A stretch of 64,000 nucleotides of DNA, taken from positions 2,170,001 through 2,234,000 of the forward strand of contig NZ_AP023087.1 in assembly GCF_045862395.1 (NCBI RefSeq). Reading direction: 5' to 3'. Shown one piece after another: positions 17,501-27,000 of this stretch. The position numbers and the translations under genes were made by a program. The stretch is from Marinicellulosiphila megalodicopiae. Its GTDB lineage: Bacteria > Pseudomonadota > Gammaproteobacteria > Pseudomonadales > Natronospirillaceae. Below the pieces are notes generated by a model, which was given only the letters and a program-made list of their open reading frames with translations, did not search any database and was not told the origin of the DNA. Position 1 is the stretch's first letter; each line of letters starts with the position of its first letter.

Positions 17501-20500
17501 TGCATCAAACGCTGACATGTACTACATGATTTCAGGCTCGAATGTAGTGCTTACTCAAAAAGGTGCGGATTCTGTGAATGCGGGTGAAGTTTTGCCTTCA
17601 ATTACATTAATAGCAACAGATAGCGATGCTAAGTCGGTGGATTCAAATACCGTTATGCCAAATACAACTTTGGTGAATGCAGCGCCTGTTATTACCCTGA
17701 TATTAGGTTCTAACATTGATGCTCGTACTGTTAAAGGCCAAGTGATTTCAAGCTTTGTGACTTCTGATGAAGAAGATGAAAATGCGCCTATGGTTGAGTT
17801 TAAAACAAACTCCAATACAAATGACTACTATGCTATTTCGTCAATGAATATAGTGTTGACTCAAGCGGGTGCAGATTTTGTGAATACAGGTGGATCATTG
17901 CCAGCAATCACACTTACTGCAACGGATACAGATAATGCCAAAACCAATTCAGCGCCAGTTACACCAATAATCGGTGACTTTATTGACACGGATATGGACG
18001 GCATTTTAGACAGCATTGAAGGTGAGGGCGATTCAGACGGCGATGGTATTCCAAATAATTTGGATATAGATTCTGATAACGACGGCATTAACGATTCTGA
18101 AGAGACTGCTAACGATTTTGATGAAGATGGCATTGCTAACTATTTAGATTTGGATTCAGATAATGATTCAATCCCTGATGCAATTGAAGGCAATGTTAAT
18201 TCTGACGATGATGATCAGCCTAACTATTTGGATTTAGATTCTGATAATGATGGCTTACCTGACTTTGTTGAGCAAAATATTTTCTTTATTGATGAAGATC
18301 AAGACGGCATTACCGATCAATTAGACACGTCATTTGTAGATGGAGTTGATGCTAATAACGACGGTCAAATTGATGATATTGTATTAATTGATACGGATTC
18401 TGATTCTATCCCTGATTATATCGATCCTGACTCTGATAACGATGGTATTTATGATTCACTTGAAAGCGATTTACTAGATGAAAATGGTGCGCTTAAAGAT
18501 GCTGACAATGATGGCATTGCAGATGCGTTTGATATTGATGAGCACACAGATAGCGTTGATTTAAATAATGATGGCATTGCTGACAATGCGATGGCGTTAG
18601 ATACAGACTCAGATGGTAAGCCAAATTATGTGGATTTAGATTCTGATAATGATTCATTATCAGATTTACGCGAAGCAGTTGGTTTCCCAAGCAGTTTAGA
18701 TCTAAATGAAAATGGCGTAGCGGATCAGTTGGATACTCACATTACCAACCCGATTGACACAGATGAAGATGGCTTAGCCGACTACATTGACGTGGATTCA
18801 AATAATGATGGTGTATTTGATATTGAATCAACAATATTTGCCAATCAAGATGCTGATAAAAACGGGTCAGTTGATTCTTTATTAGATGAAGATAACGACG
18901 GCATTATGGATGTTGTGGATTATGAGCCGACTATCTACGGTAATTTAAAAGACCAAGATGGCGATGGCATCATTAATAGTTTAGATCCAGATGATGACAA
19001 CGATGGTATTTCTGATGTGAAAGAAAGTGAGGGTGGCAATGACCAAGATAGTGATAATGATGGTTTACCTGATCGCTTAGATACTGATAGCAATAATGAT
19101 GGCATTCTAGATCAAGTAGAGGCGGGCTTACCAGAACCAACAGGGTCAGATGAAGACCAAGACGGTATTGATGATGCCTATGATGCCGATATGCCTGGGG
19201 CAATTGATTTAGATCAAGATGGGTTTGCAGATTTTGTCAATCCAACGCCTGCTCCAGCACCTGAATTAGATAGTGATAACGACGGAATTCCTGACTCGCA
19301 AGAGAGCTATAATTTACCGCCTTTGGGCAATGATACCGACACTGACGGCATTGACGATCGATATGATGTGGATCAAACCGGTGGTAAAGATGCGAATAAC
19401 GATGGTATTGATGATGATTTAGTAGCTAATAACGATGTTGATGGCGACGGTACGCCCAACTACTTAGATGTGGATTCTGATGGTGATGGGCATTTAGATA
19501 GCATCGAAAACGGCGACTATAACGAAGACGGCGTCAGTGATTATTTACAACCTGAAGAGTCATTAACAACCGGTATTCGTGGCGCGGGTTCATTATCACC
19601 TGCTTTGATTTTAGCGATGCTTTCTTTGATGTTTGGTCGAATATTACGTTTAAAGAAAGTGGTCGTGGCTGTTTTTGCATCTATGGTATCTATGTTTTCA
19701 ATGTCGGCGCAAACAGCTGACATGAGTGCAGATATGAATAAACCCGAAGTCTCTAACTTCACCGTGTGTCATAAACACGATCCAAGTATGTTAGATAATC
19801 TTGGTGATTCAGCAGAGCAACCTAGTGCTTTAAACTGTGTATATGGTGGCTTGGGTTTGGGTATGTCATTGCTCTATCCAGATGATGAAATCAGTAGCTG
19901 GAAAGTAGAAAGTCATGCTTCTACTGCTATTAATGGATTAGTGGGGTGGCGTTTTTCGCCACGTTACTTCACTGAGTTGCATTTACACGGCTTAGGTAAT
20001 GCAAAAATTGAACACATTAACCCAAATATTACGAATGAAGAGCGCCTTAAATACTCGGCTATTTCGTTGCATTTAGGTGGGTATTTATTTGATATAAATA
20101 AAGAGCGTGAAATGAAATTTAACCCATTTGCAAAAGTGGGCATCGCGTCATTATCTTCTAAAGCATCAGATAACATTGTGCCTGTGGAGCAAAAGAATAA
20201 TATCCAATTAGCGCTGTCTATTGGTGTACAAAAGCAACTAAATAAAAGCTGGTTTGCACGTTTTAATGTTGAAGGGTTTGATAAAGATGCAAAAAGCTTA
20301 AGCCTGTCTATTCAACGCTATATCGGTTCTACCGTGATTGTTGATAATTCAGAAGTAGAGCAAACAATGATTCAACCAGAGCCTGTTGTTGAAGAAGTGA
20401 TTGAAGAAGATGTGGTTGAAGTTGCAGTGTTACCTGTTATTCCAAAAACATACTGTAAAGAAGTACCAGACGGACTCGAGCTAGATGAAAACGGTTGCCC

Positions 20501-20891
20501 AATTTTACATAATGCATTGGTGAGTATTTATTTTGATTTTGATGATGGCAGTCTGAATCAAACAGCTATTGAAATCACAGACAAAATCATCGCATTTATG
20601 AAAGCTAACCCAGATTATGTGTTTGAAATACAAGGCAATACGGATTTAGAAGGCACGGTTGAGTACAACAAAGGGCTATCGTTAAAGCGTGCACAAAATA
20701 CGCTGGATTACTTGGTTGAACAAGGCATCAAAAAAGAGCGGTTAACCATTATTGCTTTTGGTGAGTCTTTACCGATTGTTAATGCAGAGAACCAATATCT
20801 GTCCGATGATAAATTAAGACGTGCTGATTTTGTTATTTTGAAAAAAATTGACTACTACTCGGATGTAGACGCACCTAAACAAGAAGATTAG
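14523..20891 (+). CDS. Giant surface protein: lectin, cadherin-like repeats, TSP3 repeats and OmpA-type porin half
   Basis: The gene reads through 2122 codons from an ATG with caggga about 9 bases upstream. In order: signal peptide (1 to about 35); a C-type-lectin-like domain (about 170-335; motifs NTWMGASDD, HWYWVTGPE, EPNNYQN, NWNDVPN); eight cadherin-like repeats of about 100 residues (350-1150), most opening NDAPEITLTLG and ending ATDSxxxxT; about 500 residues of thrombospondin type 3-like calcium-binding repeats (DSDNDGIPD); then GAGSLSPALILAMLSLMFG with a basic cluster (near 1685-1705), which resembles a GlyGly-CTERM sorting tail. A second signal-peptide-like stretch ending SAQTADM follows at once, then a small outer-membrane barrel (about 1760-1940) and a C-terminal OmpA peptidoglycan-binding domain (2005-2115; YFDFDDGSLN, GNTDLEGTVEYN, LSLKRAQNTLDYL). 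The join looks like a fusion of an adhesin with an OmpA gene. A calcium-dependent adhesin tied to the outer membrane and murein is the likely role. Confidence 0.85.
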   Translation: MKSTVNFNSKLLQFAKHSLVTALVAATATSAYSIDFNASQGTSTAYLAQTNLVDNQFSINLSINDNDSIPGMWVVLKSPQTGDILSFTEQHGVTGVFETDNVDAYILKLSGIATAAQYQEIARTVSLRSSVSGARKVDFVFDDNNPDTLYNIYNSHYYLYVRPEGYDAEGLDDINITWQEANIDANTKTYFGLQGYLVTIGDDHENTFVYSKIDDNTWMGASDDPATINELTGLTTVEDHWYWVTGPEKGTQFWQGKSVTHTGSDQGFPVNNQYSNWDEVDDQEPNNYQNLNESFAHFFAKDENLGNWNDVPNTSGYYKVKGYLVEFGGLDVDSTSLVSTKQVIVETNQAPSIAVTLGELIVEGSASENQQIATFTASDIEDATAPTSDFKTNSNTENYYLISGLNILLTQLGADFVNAGGVLPAIILTATDSENSSTDSTPVTPMSDFNNDAPVISVTLGADVVEHSAMDYQVVATFSATDEEDGTPAITFESNSNASAYYEILGSNVVLSQLGATAVNAGNALPEIQLTATDSQNLATDSNAVTPVTMLINDSPEITLTLGSDIVENLATKDQIVASFVATDEEDGTPAVTFASNTDMYYTITGSDVVLTQAGADVVNAGGTLPSITLLATDSDSEATTSNSVTPVNASTNDAPEITLTLGSDVVENSASKEQVVASFVATDEEDGTPAVTFVSNTDMYYMITGSDVLLTQAGADAANAGNSLPLFALTATDIENSSSTSSSVTPVITPTNDAPEITLTLGASVTENSAAMDQVVATFVATDEEDIMPSVTFASNADMYYMISGSNIVLTQIGADAVNAGGILPAITLVATDSESESMNSNSVTPLITPTNDAPAISLTSDASVDEESASKDQVIATFVATDEEDGTPVVAFESPNDYFVIVEMSVVLTQMGADFVNAGNSLPSITLTATDSDDLETTSNTVTPITSLLNDAPVITITLGDNVVENSASVDQVVATFVATDEEDITPSVTFASNADMYYMISGSNVVLTQKGADSVNAGEVLPSITLIATDSDAKSVDSNTVMPNTTLVNAAPVITLILGSNIDARTVKGQVISSFVTSDEEDENAPMVEFKTNSNTNDYYAISSMNIVLTQAGADFVNTGGSLPAITLTATDTDNAKTNSAPVTPIIGDFIDTDMDGILDSIEGEGDSDGDGIPNNLDIDSDNDGINDSEETANDFDEDGIANYLDLDSDNDSIPDAIEGNVNSDDDDQPNYLDLDSDNDGLPDFVEQNIFFIDEDQDGITDQLDTSFVDGVDANNDGQIDDIVLIDTDSDSIPDYIDPDSDNDGIYDSLESDLLDENGALKDADNDGIADAFDIDEHTDSVDLNNDGIADNAMALDTDSDGKPNYVDLDSDNDSLSDLREAVGFPSSLDLNENGVADQLDTHITNPIDTDEDGLADYIDVDSNNDGVFDIESTIFANQDADKNGSVDSLLDEDNDGIMDVVDYEPTIYGNLKDQDGDGIINSLDPDDDNDGISDVKESEGGNDQDSDNDGLPDRLDTDSNNDGILDQVEAGLPEPTGSDEDQDGIDDAYDADMPGAIDLDQDGFADFVNPTPAPAPELDSDNDGIPDSQESYNLPPLGNDTDTDGIDDRYDVDQTGGKDANNDGIDDDLVANNDVDGDGTPNYLDVDSDGDGHLDSIENGDYNEDGVSDYLQPEESLTTGIRGAGSLSPALILAMLSLMFGRILRLKKVVVAVFASMVSMFSMSAQTADMSADMNKPEVSNFTVCHKHDPSMLDNLGDSAEQPSALNCVYGGLGLGMSLLYPDDEISSWKVESHASTAINGLVGWRFSPRYFTELHLHGLGNAKIEHINPNITNEERLKYSAISLHLGGYLFDINKEREMKFNPFAKVGIASLSSKASDNIVPVEQKNNIQLALSIGVQKQLNKSWFARFNVEGFDKDAKSLSLSIQRYIGSTVIVDNSEVEQTMIQPEPVVEEVIEEDVVEVAVLPVIPKTYCKEVPDGLELDENGCPILHNALVSIYFDFDDGSLNQTAIEITDKIIAFMKANPDYVFEIQGNTDLEGTVEYNKGLSLKRAQNTLDYLVEQGIKKERLTIIAFGESLPIVNAENQYLSDDKLRRADFVILKKIDYYSDVDAPKQED

Positions 20892-20900
20892 AAATAGCCT

Positions 20901-20945
20901 GGGGTCAGATCCAATTTAAGCCAAAATTTAAATTAGGGTCAGATC
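20901..20945. repeat. REP-like 'gggtcagatc' copies 5' of the group II intron
   Basis: A full core ggggtcagatcc (20901-20912) is followed by an incomplete copy, agggtcagatc (20935-20945), which is cut exactly where the intron sequence GTACGCCG begins. Confidence 0.75.
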
Positions 20946-22923
20946 GTACGCCGTTACCGGCAATATATCTAGCAGGTTAAAGTCCTGTCCTAGGAATTAC
21001 TCATTCACCTAGGTAGCACTGAAAAGCAGTGTTCAAGTAATTGGATGCTGTAAGTTTTTCAAAGGCGAAACCGCAGACCGCAACGCAAGTGAATCTGTTT
21101 AGCCTCGTTAACTAAATAAGGACGCTGACTCTCTGATTTGAAGGGGAAAGCTGTCATCTTTCAATCAAAAATATGATTTCTAATCTGTCTTTTTTAGACA
21201 GTCACAAACATGTTTAATGAGCATGAACGAAAGAGTCCTTCGGGGTTATAAGAGTGGTATGTGGTGGAAGATACATTGTGCAGGACGGGAGATCCAATAA
21301 GGTGATTTTTGCAGAATCAACGGTCATTTATAAGCGAAGAGCGAAATGATGACGGGCTTTATTGGAAGTCAGAGGGGCTAATAGTACCGTTTGAGGGTGA
21401 GCGACAACATAACGACACCCAAGGGAAGTGGCTCTACTTTATTCATGTAACCAAAGAGGAAAAGGCTCAGATGATTGCATTATGCTATTAACATCTTCCA
21501 GTTTGAAAAAACGAGTCGGTGACCTTCAGAGGAAACTATTTCAAAAAGCCAAACAACAATCCACATTTTGCTTTTATTCAATCTATGACAAGGTTTATCG
21601 TTTGGATGTCCTGCAATATGCTTACGAACTTGTTAAGAAAAACAATGGCAAACCTGGTTTAGATCGGGTGACATTTGAAACAATAGAGCGAGAAATATCA
21701 AAGTGGCGTTACTTAAATATTTTACAATCTAAGCTTAAATTTAATTCCTATCAATCCAGTCCAATTAAACGTGTCGACATACCGAAAGGTAATGGCGAAA
21801 CTCGTCCGTTGGGTATCCCGAATATTGAAGATCGAATCATCCAAATGGCTGTTAAAATTGTCATTGAACCAATTTTTGAATCGGGCTTCAGTAATAACAG
21901 TTACGGATTTCGTCCTAATCGATCGGCTCATCAAGCCATGAACAGTATTACTCAATCGTTAAGATCGGGACATACACAAGTGATTGATGCTGACCTGTCG
22001 AAATACTTTGATACCATCGCGCACGTTAAGCTCATGAAGTTAGTATCGCTGAGAGTTTCTGATAAGAAAGTATTAGCGTTATTAAATCAATGGTTAAAGT
22101 CGGTGGTGATCAAAGTAGAAAAGAGCGGAAAACAAACGGTTATTGCAGGTGGTAAGAAAAGTAAATTAGGCACACCTCAAGGTGGTGTTATCTCGCCATT
22201 ATTGGCCAATATCTATCTGGATGTATTGGATAGAATATGGGACAAACACAATTTAGCATTTAAATTAAAAGCGAAAATAGTCCGATACGCTGACGATTTA
22301 GTGATTCTTTGTAAAAATGAAACAGATGCATCATATAAAGTGTTAACACAAGTTTTGGGTAAATTAGATTTACAACTTAATGGAGACAAAACTGAAGTGG
22401 TAGATTCGCTAAAAGAGAAGTTTAATTTTCTAGGTTTTGAAATTTCAATGGCAAAAAGCAAACAATCAGGAAAAGTATTCCCGATGGTTGAGCCGTCACA
22501 GAAATCGATGAAAAAAGTAAGTGAGAAGATTAAATTTTACACTCGAAGAGCGATGAATCCAGTACCGATAAATGAAGTGGTTAGACAATTAAATGCAACA
22601 GTCAGAGGCTGGTGCAATTATTTTTATTATGGTTACGGTCATCGAAAAATAAAGAAGATCCGATACTATATGGAAGAAAGTCTGCGACACCAACTAAGGT
22701 ACAGACACAAGGTGAGAAATAGAGGGGCGAGTTATCATAAATTTCCAAGGCAGTATTTGTACGGTTATTTAGGGTTGTATCAGCCACCAGTAAAACCGCG
22801 TTGGAAAGTTGTGCATGCTTGAGAAGAAGGATATCGGAAAGCCGTATGCGGGAGAACCGCACGTACGGTTTGATGAGGGGAGGCTGTCATGTTTTTTTAG
22901 ATGTGGCTGTCTTCTACTCTATC
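20946..22923 (+). other. Group II intron with its own maturase (class D-like)
   Basis: A retroelement of about 1.98 kb. The 5' end is read as GTACGCCGTTACCGG (consensus GUGYG), followed by about 540 bases of structured RNA (domains I-III) with complementary blocks such as cactgaaaagcagtg. The maturase gene lies in domain IV. Domain V is at about 22839-22872: agccgtatgcggg, a bulged middle, then ccgcacgtacggttt, a highly typical catalytic hairpin. Domain VI and the 3' end (about ctactctat) follow. The exact 3' boundary is uncertain by a few bases. The small reading frame at 21309-21491 lies in the RNA domains and is not a gene. The intron sits in a REP-like repeat, not in a gene. Confidence 0.85.
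21482..22822 (+). CDS. ltrA: Group II intron reverse transcriptase/maturase
   Basis: The start at 21482 gives 446 residues beginning MLLTSSSLKKRV. A longer frame from 21428 adds 18 residues that read like intron RNA sequence, so I prefer the later ATG. RT blocks are visible: KRVDIPKGNGETRPLGIP (RT1/2), the SNNSYGFRPNRSAHQA region, DADLSKYFDTI (metal-binding Asp), GTPQGGVISPLLANIYLD and the catalytic RYADDLVIL. Domain X (maturase) follows with TRRAMNPVPINEV, VRGWCNYF and the GYGHRKIKKI region. I do not see a clear C-terminal HNH endonuclease domain, which fits a shorter intron RT. The enzyme splices its own intron and copies it into DNA. The gene appears intact. Confidence 0.95.
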   Translation: MLLTSSSLKKRVGDLQRKLFQKAKQQSTFCFYSIYDKVYRLDVLQYAYELVKKNNGKPGLDRVTFETIEREISKWRYLNILQSKLKFNSYQSSPIKRVDIPKGNGETRPLGIPNIEDRIIQMAVKIVIEPIFESGFSNNSYGFRPNRSAHQAMNSITQSLRSGHTQVIDADLSKYFDTIAHVKLMKLVSLRVSDKKVLALLNQWLKSVVIKVEKSGKQTVIAGGKKSKLGTPQGGVISPLLANIYLDVLDRIWDKHNLAFKLKAKIVRYADDLVILCKNETDASYKVLTQVLGKLDLQLNGDKTEVVDSLKEKFNFLGFEISMAKSKQSGKVFPMVEPSQKSMKKVSEKIKFYTRRAMNPVPINEVVRQLNATVRGWCNYFYYGYGHRKIKKIRYYMEESLRHQLRYRHKVRNRGASYHKFPRQYLYGYLGLYQPPVKPRWKVVHA

Positions 22924-22984
22924 GTTTTTAAAATTGAATGTAATTGATTGAATTGTCAAAAGTGACAGTCTCAATCTAAAATAT

Positions 22985-23029
22985 GGATCCGACCCCCGGC
23001 TAACAATTAATTAACCGGGGGTCGGATCC
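22985..23029. repeat. Long REP-like hairpin 3' of the intron
   Basis: Perfect 15-bp arms ggatccgacccccgg (22985-22999) and ccgggggtcggatcc (23015-23029) flank a 15-base loop, and seven Ts follow. It is the inverted, stronger form of the 'gggtcagatcc' repeat and may also terminate transcription. Bases 22924-22984 and 23030-23117 show nothing else. Confidence 0.85.
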
Positions 23030-23117
23030 TTTTTTAAAGACAAAGCTAAAGCTTTAATTTAATATTCATTCATATTTTTAAAAACATACATTTTATTAGA
23101 ATATTTAGGAATGACTT

Positions 23118-23585
23118 ATGAGTATTAAAAAACGATACATTCAACTTGCAGCTGTTGCTTTAAGCTCAGTTACTTTTACTGCCTTTGGTGGTACTAATTC
23201 AGAGTTGCTAGTGGGTAATTGGCAATGCGGATATTCAATGGATATGGAAGGCATAACAATGGATTTGGATATGAGTGTGAGTTACGAAAAAAATAGTACT
23301 TCAAGCGCAAGTGCTCGTATCGATTTGGTTAACCCAATGATGGCAATGGATTTAGCGTATCAAGTTGAGGCTTCTGGAACTTGGTATATTGAAGGTAATA
23401 CTATTTATGAAACGCTAACAAAAGGGCATTTTGAAAGTTTAAAACCTTCACCGTATGATGCACTAATGTCCGAGGATGATTTAATGCCTTTCGGAGTTGA
23501 ACAATCCTCTACTATTGTAGAGTTAACTTCTGAAAAATTAATCATGACAACCGGTGATATAGCGATTAATTGTACGAGAAATTGA
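23118..23585 (+). CDS. Small secreted protein of unknown function
   Basis: The protein has 155 residues and a clear signal peptide (cleavage near FTAFGG). The mature part opens ELLVGNWQC and contains alternating beta-strand-like stretches rich in Met, and a second cysteine three residues from the end (INCTRN), which may pair with the first. The LVGNW-C opening recalls small lipocalin-like or 'GxW' beta-barrel proteins, but I cannot assign a family. The start is supported by aggaatgactt before the ATG. It is probably monocistronic, between the REP-like hairpin and the BspA array. Confidence 0.6.
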   Translation: MSIKKRYIQLAAVALSSVTFTAFGGTNSELLVGNWQCGYSMDMEGITMDLDMSVSYEKNSTSSASARIDLVNPMMAMDLAYQVEASGTWYIEGNTIYETLTKGHFESLKPSPYDALMSEDDLMPFGVEQSSTIVELTSEKLIMTTGDIAINCTRN

Positions 23586-23689
23586 TTTTTTCCTTTTTAA
23601 TTAGAAAATGACTAACAGATTGTTTATCGCTACAGCCTAATTTAGTTTTGACGAGCTAAAACCCGACCTTAAATCCACAAATTACAATC

Positions 23690-24011
23690 ACAATTACAAA
23701 TCAAACCTGTAGGGCTGGGATTCATTCCAGTAAAACTAACCTCAACGATTGGATGTAAGATGGTGGATGGCGTGACACTTATGACTGAATATCTAAATTA
23801 TAGGTGTTAATTAAAGTTGTTAATTAAAGTTGTTAATTAAAGTTGTTAATAAAAGTTGTTAATAAAAGTTGTTAATAAAAGTTGTTAATAAAAGTTGTTA
23901 ATAAAAGTTGTTAATTATAGGTGTCCAATTTTTCAGTTCTTATTTCCAATAATTAAGTGTGATAAGATCCCGTTTTTTTAAAATCTAACCCGTTCAACTA
24001 AGGATAAAAAT
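23690..24011 (+). promoter_or_regulatory. Duplicated promoter region of BspA-type gene 1
   Basis: The 23586-24011 gap has no gene. From about 23695 it contains a block found before all three BspA-type genes: caaacctgtagggctggg with the palindrome ctgggattcattccag, then gattggatgtaagatg, gcgtgacacttatgactgaa, the 13-bp tandem repeat, a tail gtgtccaatttttcagttc and gtgtgataagatcccg, ending in ctaaggataaaaat before the ATG. The same block precedes 27856 and 31506. The strong conservation suggests that it holds the promoter; gataagat about 50 bases before the ATG could be a -10 element. Confidence 0.6.
23806..23917 (+). repeat. 13-bp tandem repeat, 8 units, upstream of BspA-type gene 1
   Basis: Eight complete 13-base units run head to tail from 23806 to 23909: three gttaattaaagtt and then five gttaataaaagtt, followed by a partial unit. 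The equivalent place before gene 2 (27740-27752) and gene 3 (31391-31403) has one unit only. The array ends about 100 bases before the start codon. Confidence 0.95.
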
Positions 24012-27000
24012 ATGAAAGCGTTCAATATTTCTAGTTTATTAATCTCGTCGATGCTCTGTTTAAGCGCTTGTGGTGGCGGTAATGGTAATACTTCTGGTAA
24101 GACTGATACTCAAACACAGACAAGCACCCAGTCAGAAACCAGCACTAATTCAGAAACAAGCACTCAATCAGAAACTGATACGCAGTCAGAAACTAGTACC
24201 CAGTCAGAAACAAGTACTAATTCAGAAACCGAAACTCAAGTTGAGACAGACACTCAAGCCCCGGTGATCACGTTAAATGGTTCGGCTGACATCCAAATTT
24301 CATTAGGCACTAGCTATTTTGAATTAGGCGCCAATGCTACGGATGATGAGGATGGCAGCATCACGCCCGTTATCACCAGTAATGTAGATGACACGCAAAT
24401 AGGCAGTTATTCGGTGCTTTACACAGCAACCGATGCCGCAGGTAATCAGGCTTCTATCAGCCGTTCGGTCAATGTAATACTGGGGGCAGATACAACGGCG
24501 CCGGTTATTACCTTAAATGGGCAAGCAGAAATAACCATAAAATATTTAGAAACCTACGTTGATGCAGGTGCAGTTGCAGTGGATGTTCGTGAAGGCGAAG
24601 TGGCAACTTCAATTTCAGGACAGGTCAATAACGCCATTTTAGGCGATTACACCTTAACCTATCGTGCAAAAGATTCTGCCAACAATATTGCTACTGCCAC
24701 ACGAACCATTCATGTAGTCGACAAAATCGCCCCAGTTATTACATTAACAGGCGAGTCGGAATTAACCTTAGAAGTCAAAAACAGCTATACCGAACCAGGC
24801 GCAACAGTAACGGATAATTATGATTCAGACGTAGAGCTGTCCATTACTGGTGAAGTAAATACACAGGTGATTGGCAGTTACACCGTCACTTACCAAGCAA
24901 CCGATAGTTCAGAAAATGCAGCCAAAACCATTACCCGAACAATTAATGTGGTGGATACGATCTCACCTGAAATTACATTAATCGGTGAGTCTGACATTAC
25001 CTTAGAAGTGGAATCCGATTACACAGAACAAGGTGCAACCGTTAGCGATAACTACGACTCAAATCTAAGCGCGAACATTTCGACGGATTTAGACATGACG
25101 GTTATCGGTACTTATACCATCACTTACCAAGCAATCGACAGTTCAAATAATGCCGCTGAAGCAATCACTCGCACTATTAATGTAGTCGACACCACCGCGC
25201 CAGAGATGACATTAACAGGCGATTCTGTAGTGTCAGTTGAAGTCAATACGCAATACTCAGAACAAGGCGCAAGCGTGACTGATAACTATGATACAGATCC
25301 ACAAGTAACAATAACAGGTGAAGTTGATGCCGATGTTGTTGGTAGTTATACGGTTACATACGAATCTGTTGATCAATCAATGAATTCTTCAAGCGTGACT
25401 CGTACAATTAATGTGGTAGATACCACCGCACCTGAAATTACATTAATCGGCGATTCTGTTATATCAATTGAAGTCAAAACGACTTATTCAGAACAAGGCG
25501 CTACTGTTGCCGATAATTACAATTCAAATTTAATAGCCAATATCTCAAGCGATTTAGATATGAACGTTGTTGGCAGTTACATCATCACCTATCAAGCAAC
25601 CGATGTTTCATTAAATTCAGCCGAATCAATCACTCGCACAATCAATGTAGTGGATACCACAGCGCCAGAATTAACCTTAATTGGCGATTCAGAAATCACT
25701 ATTTTTGAAGGCGATATTTATCAAGAATTAGGCGTAACCGCCACAGATAATTACGATGATGAATTAAACGTTTCCATCAGCGATAACATTATTTCCCAAA
25801 CTTTGGGGACATACAATGTGACGTATTCAGTCAGCGATGCAGCAGGTAACCAAACTAGTCTCGCACGCACAGTAACAGTAATTGAAGATTTAGCCCCAGA
25901 AATCACGTTAAATGGTGAGGCCAATATAAGTATTTATTTAGGCGACAATTATGCTGATTTAGGCGCTACTTCCACGGACGATAAAGATGGCGAATTAACT
26001 ATTGATATAGAAGGCTCTGTCGATAGCCAAACAGAAGGGGAATACGAACTAACCTATTACGCAACAGACAGTCATGGTCAACAAGTCATAGTTAAGCGTT
26101 GGGTCACCGTGATGTCTAGTTCATTCATCACCATCTGGAAAACTGATAACGAAGGTCAAAGTGAAGACAATCAAATTACGTTAGAGGTGAATTCAGAGTT
26201 TAGTTATGACTTTACTGTTGATTGGGGCGATGGACAAACTGACAGTAATGTCACTAGTGAAATTACCCATACCTATAATCAAGCTGGGGAGTATCAAGTG
26301 ATCATCACTGGTACCTATCCGCAGATTTATTTTACGTATTCCTCAGATTCAAGAAAATTATTGTCTGTGGAACATTGGGGGAATAATGTTTGGTTATCTA
26401 TGAATCGAGCATTTCATTATGCTGAAAATATGATAATGAATGCTGACGATGTGCCTGATTTGTCTTCGGTGACGGATATGTACCGTATGTTTGCTGGTGC
26501 CAGCAGGTTTAACCAAGATATAAGCAATTGGGACGTGTCCTCGGTGACGAATATGACGTGGATGTTTTATTATGCCATTAGTTTTAACCAAGACCTAAGT
26601 AGTTGGAATGTGTCTTCTGTGACGAATATGAAGGCGATGTTTTATGGTGCCCAAAGTTTTAACCAAGACCTAAACAGTTGGGATGTGTCTTCTGTGGCGG
26701 ATATGGGATCTATGCTTCAATATGCCAGCAGTTTTAACCAAGACCTAAGCAGTTGGGATGTGTCGTCTGTGACGAATATGGGGTGGATGTTTTATTATGC
26801 CAACAGATTTAACCAAGACCTAAGCAGTTGGGATGTTTCCTTGGTGACGAATATGTATGGGATGTTTAGGAATACCAGCAGTTTTAACCAAGACTTAAGC
26901 AGTTGGGATGTGTCATCGGTTACGGACATGGGTGATATGTTTAATAGTGCCAGCAGTTTTAACCAAGACTTAAGTTTATGGGATGTTTCCTTAGTTACAA

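Noticed and set aside
21309..21491. 60-codon frame before the maturase
   Set aside because: It lies in the intron RNA domains, where conserved structure keeps some frames open; there is no protein-like character or ribosome binding site.
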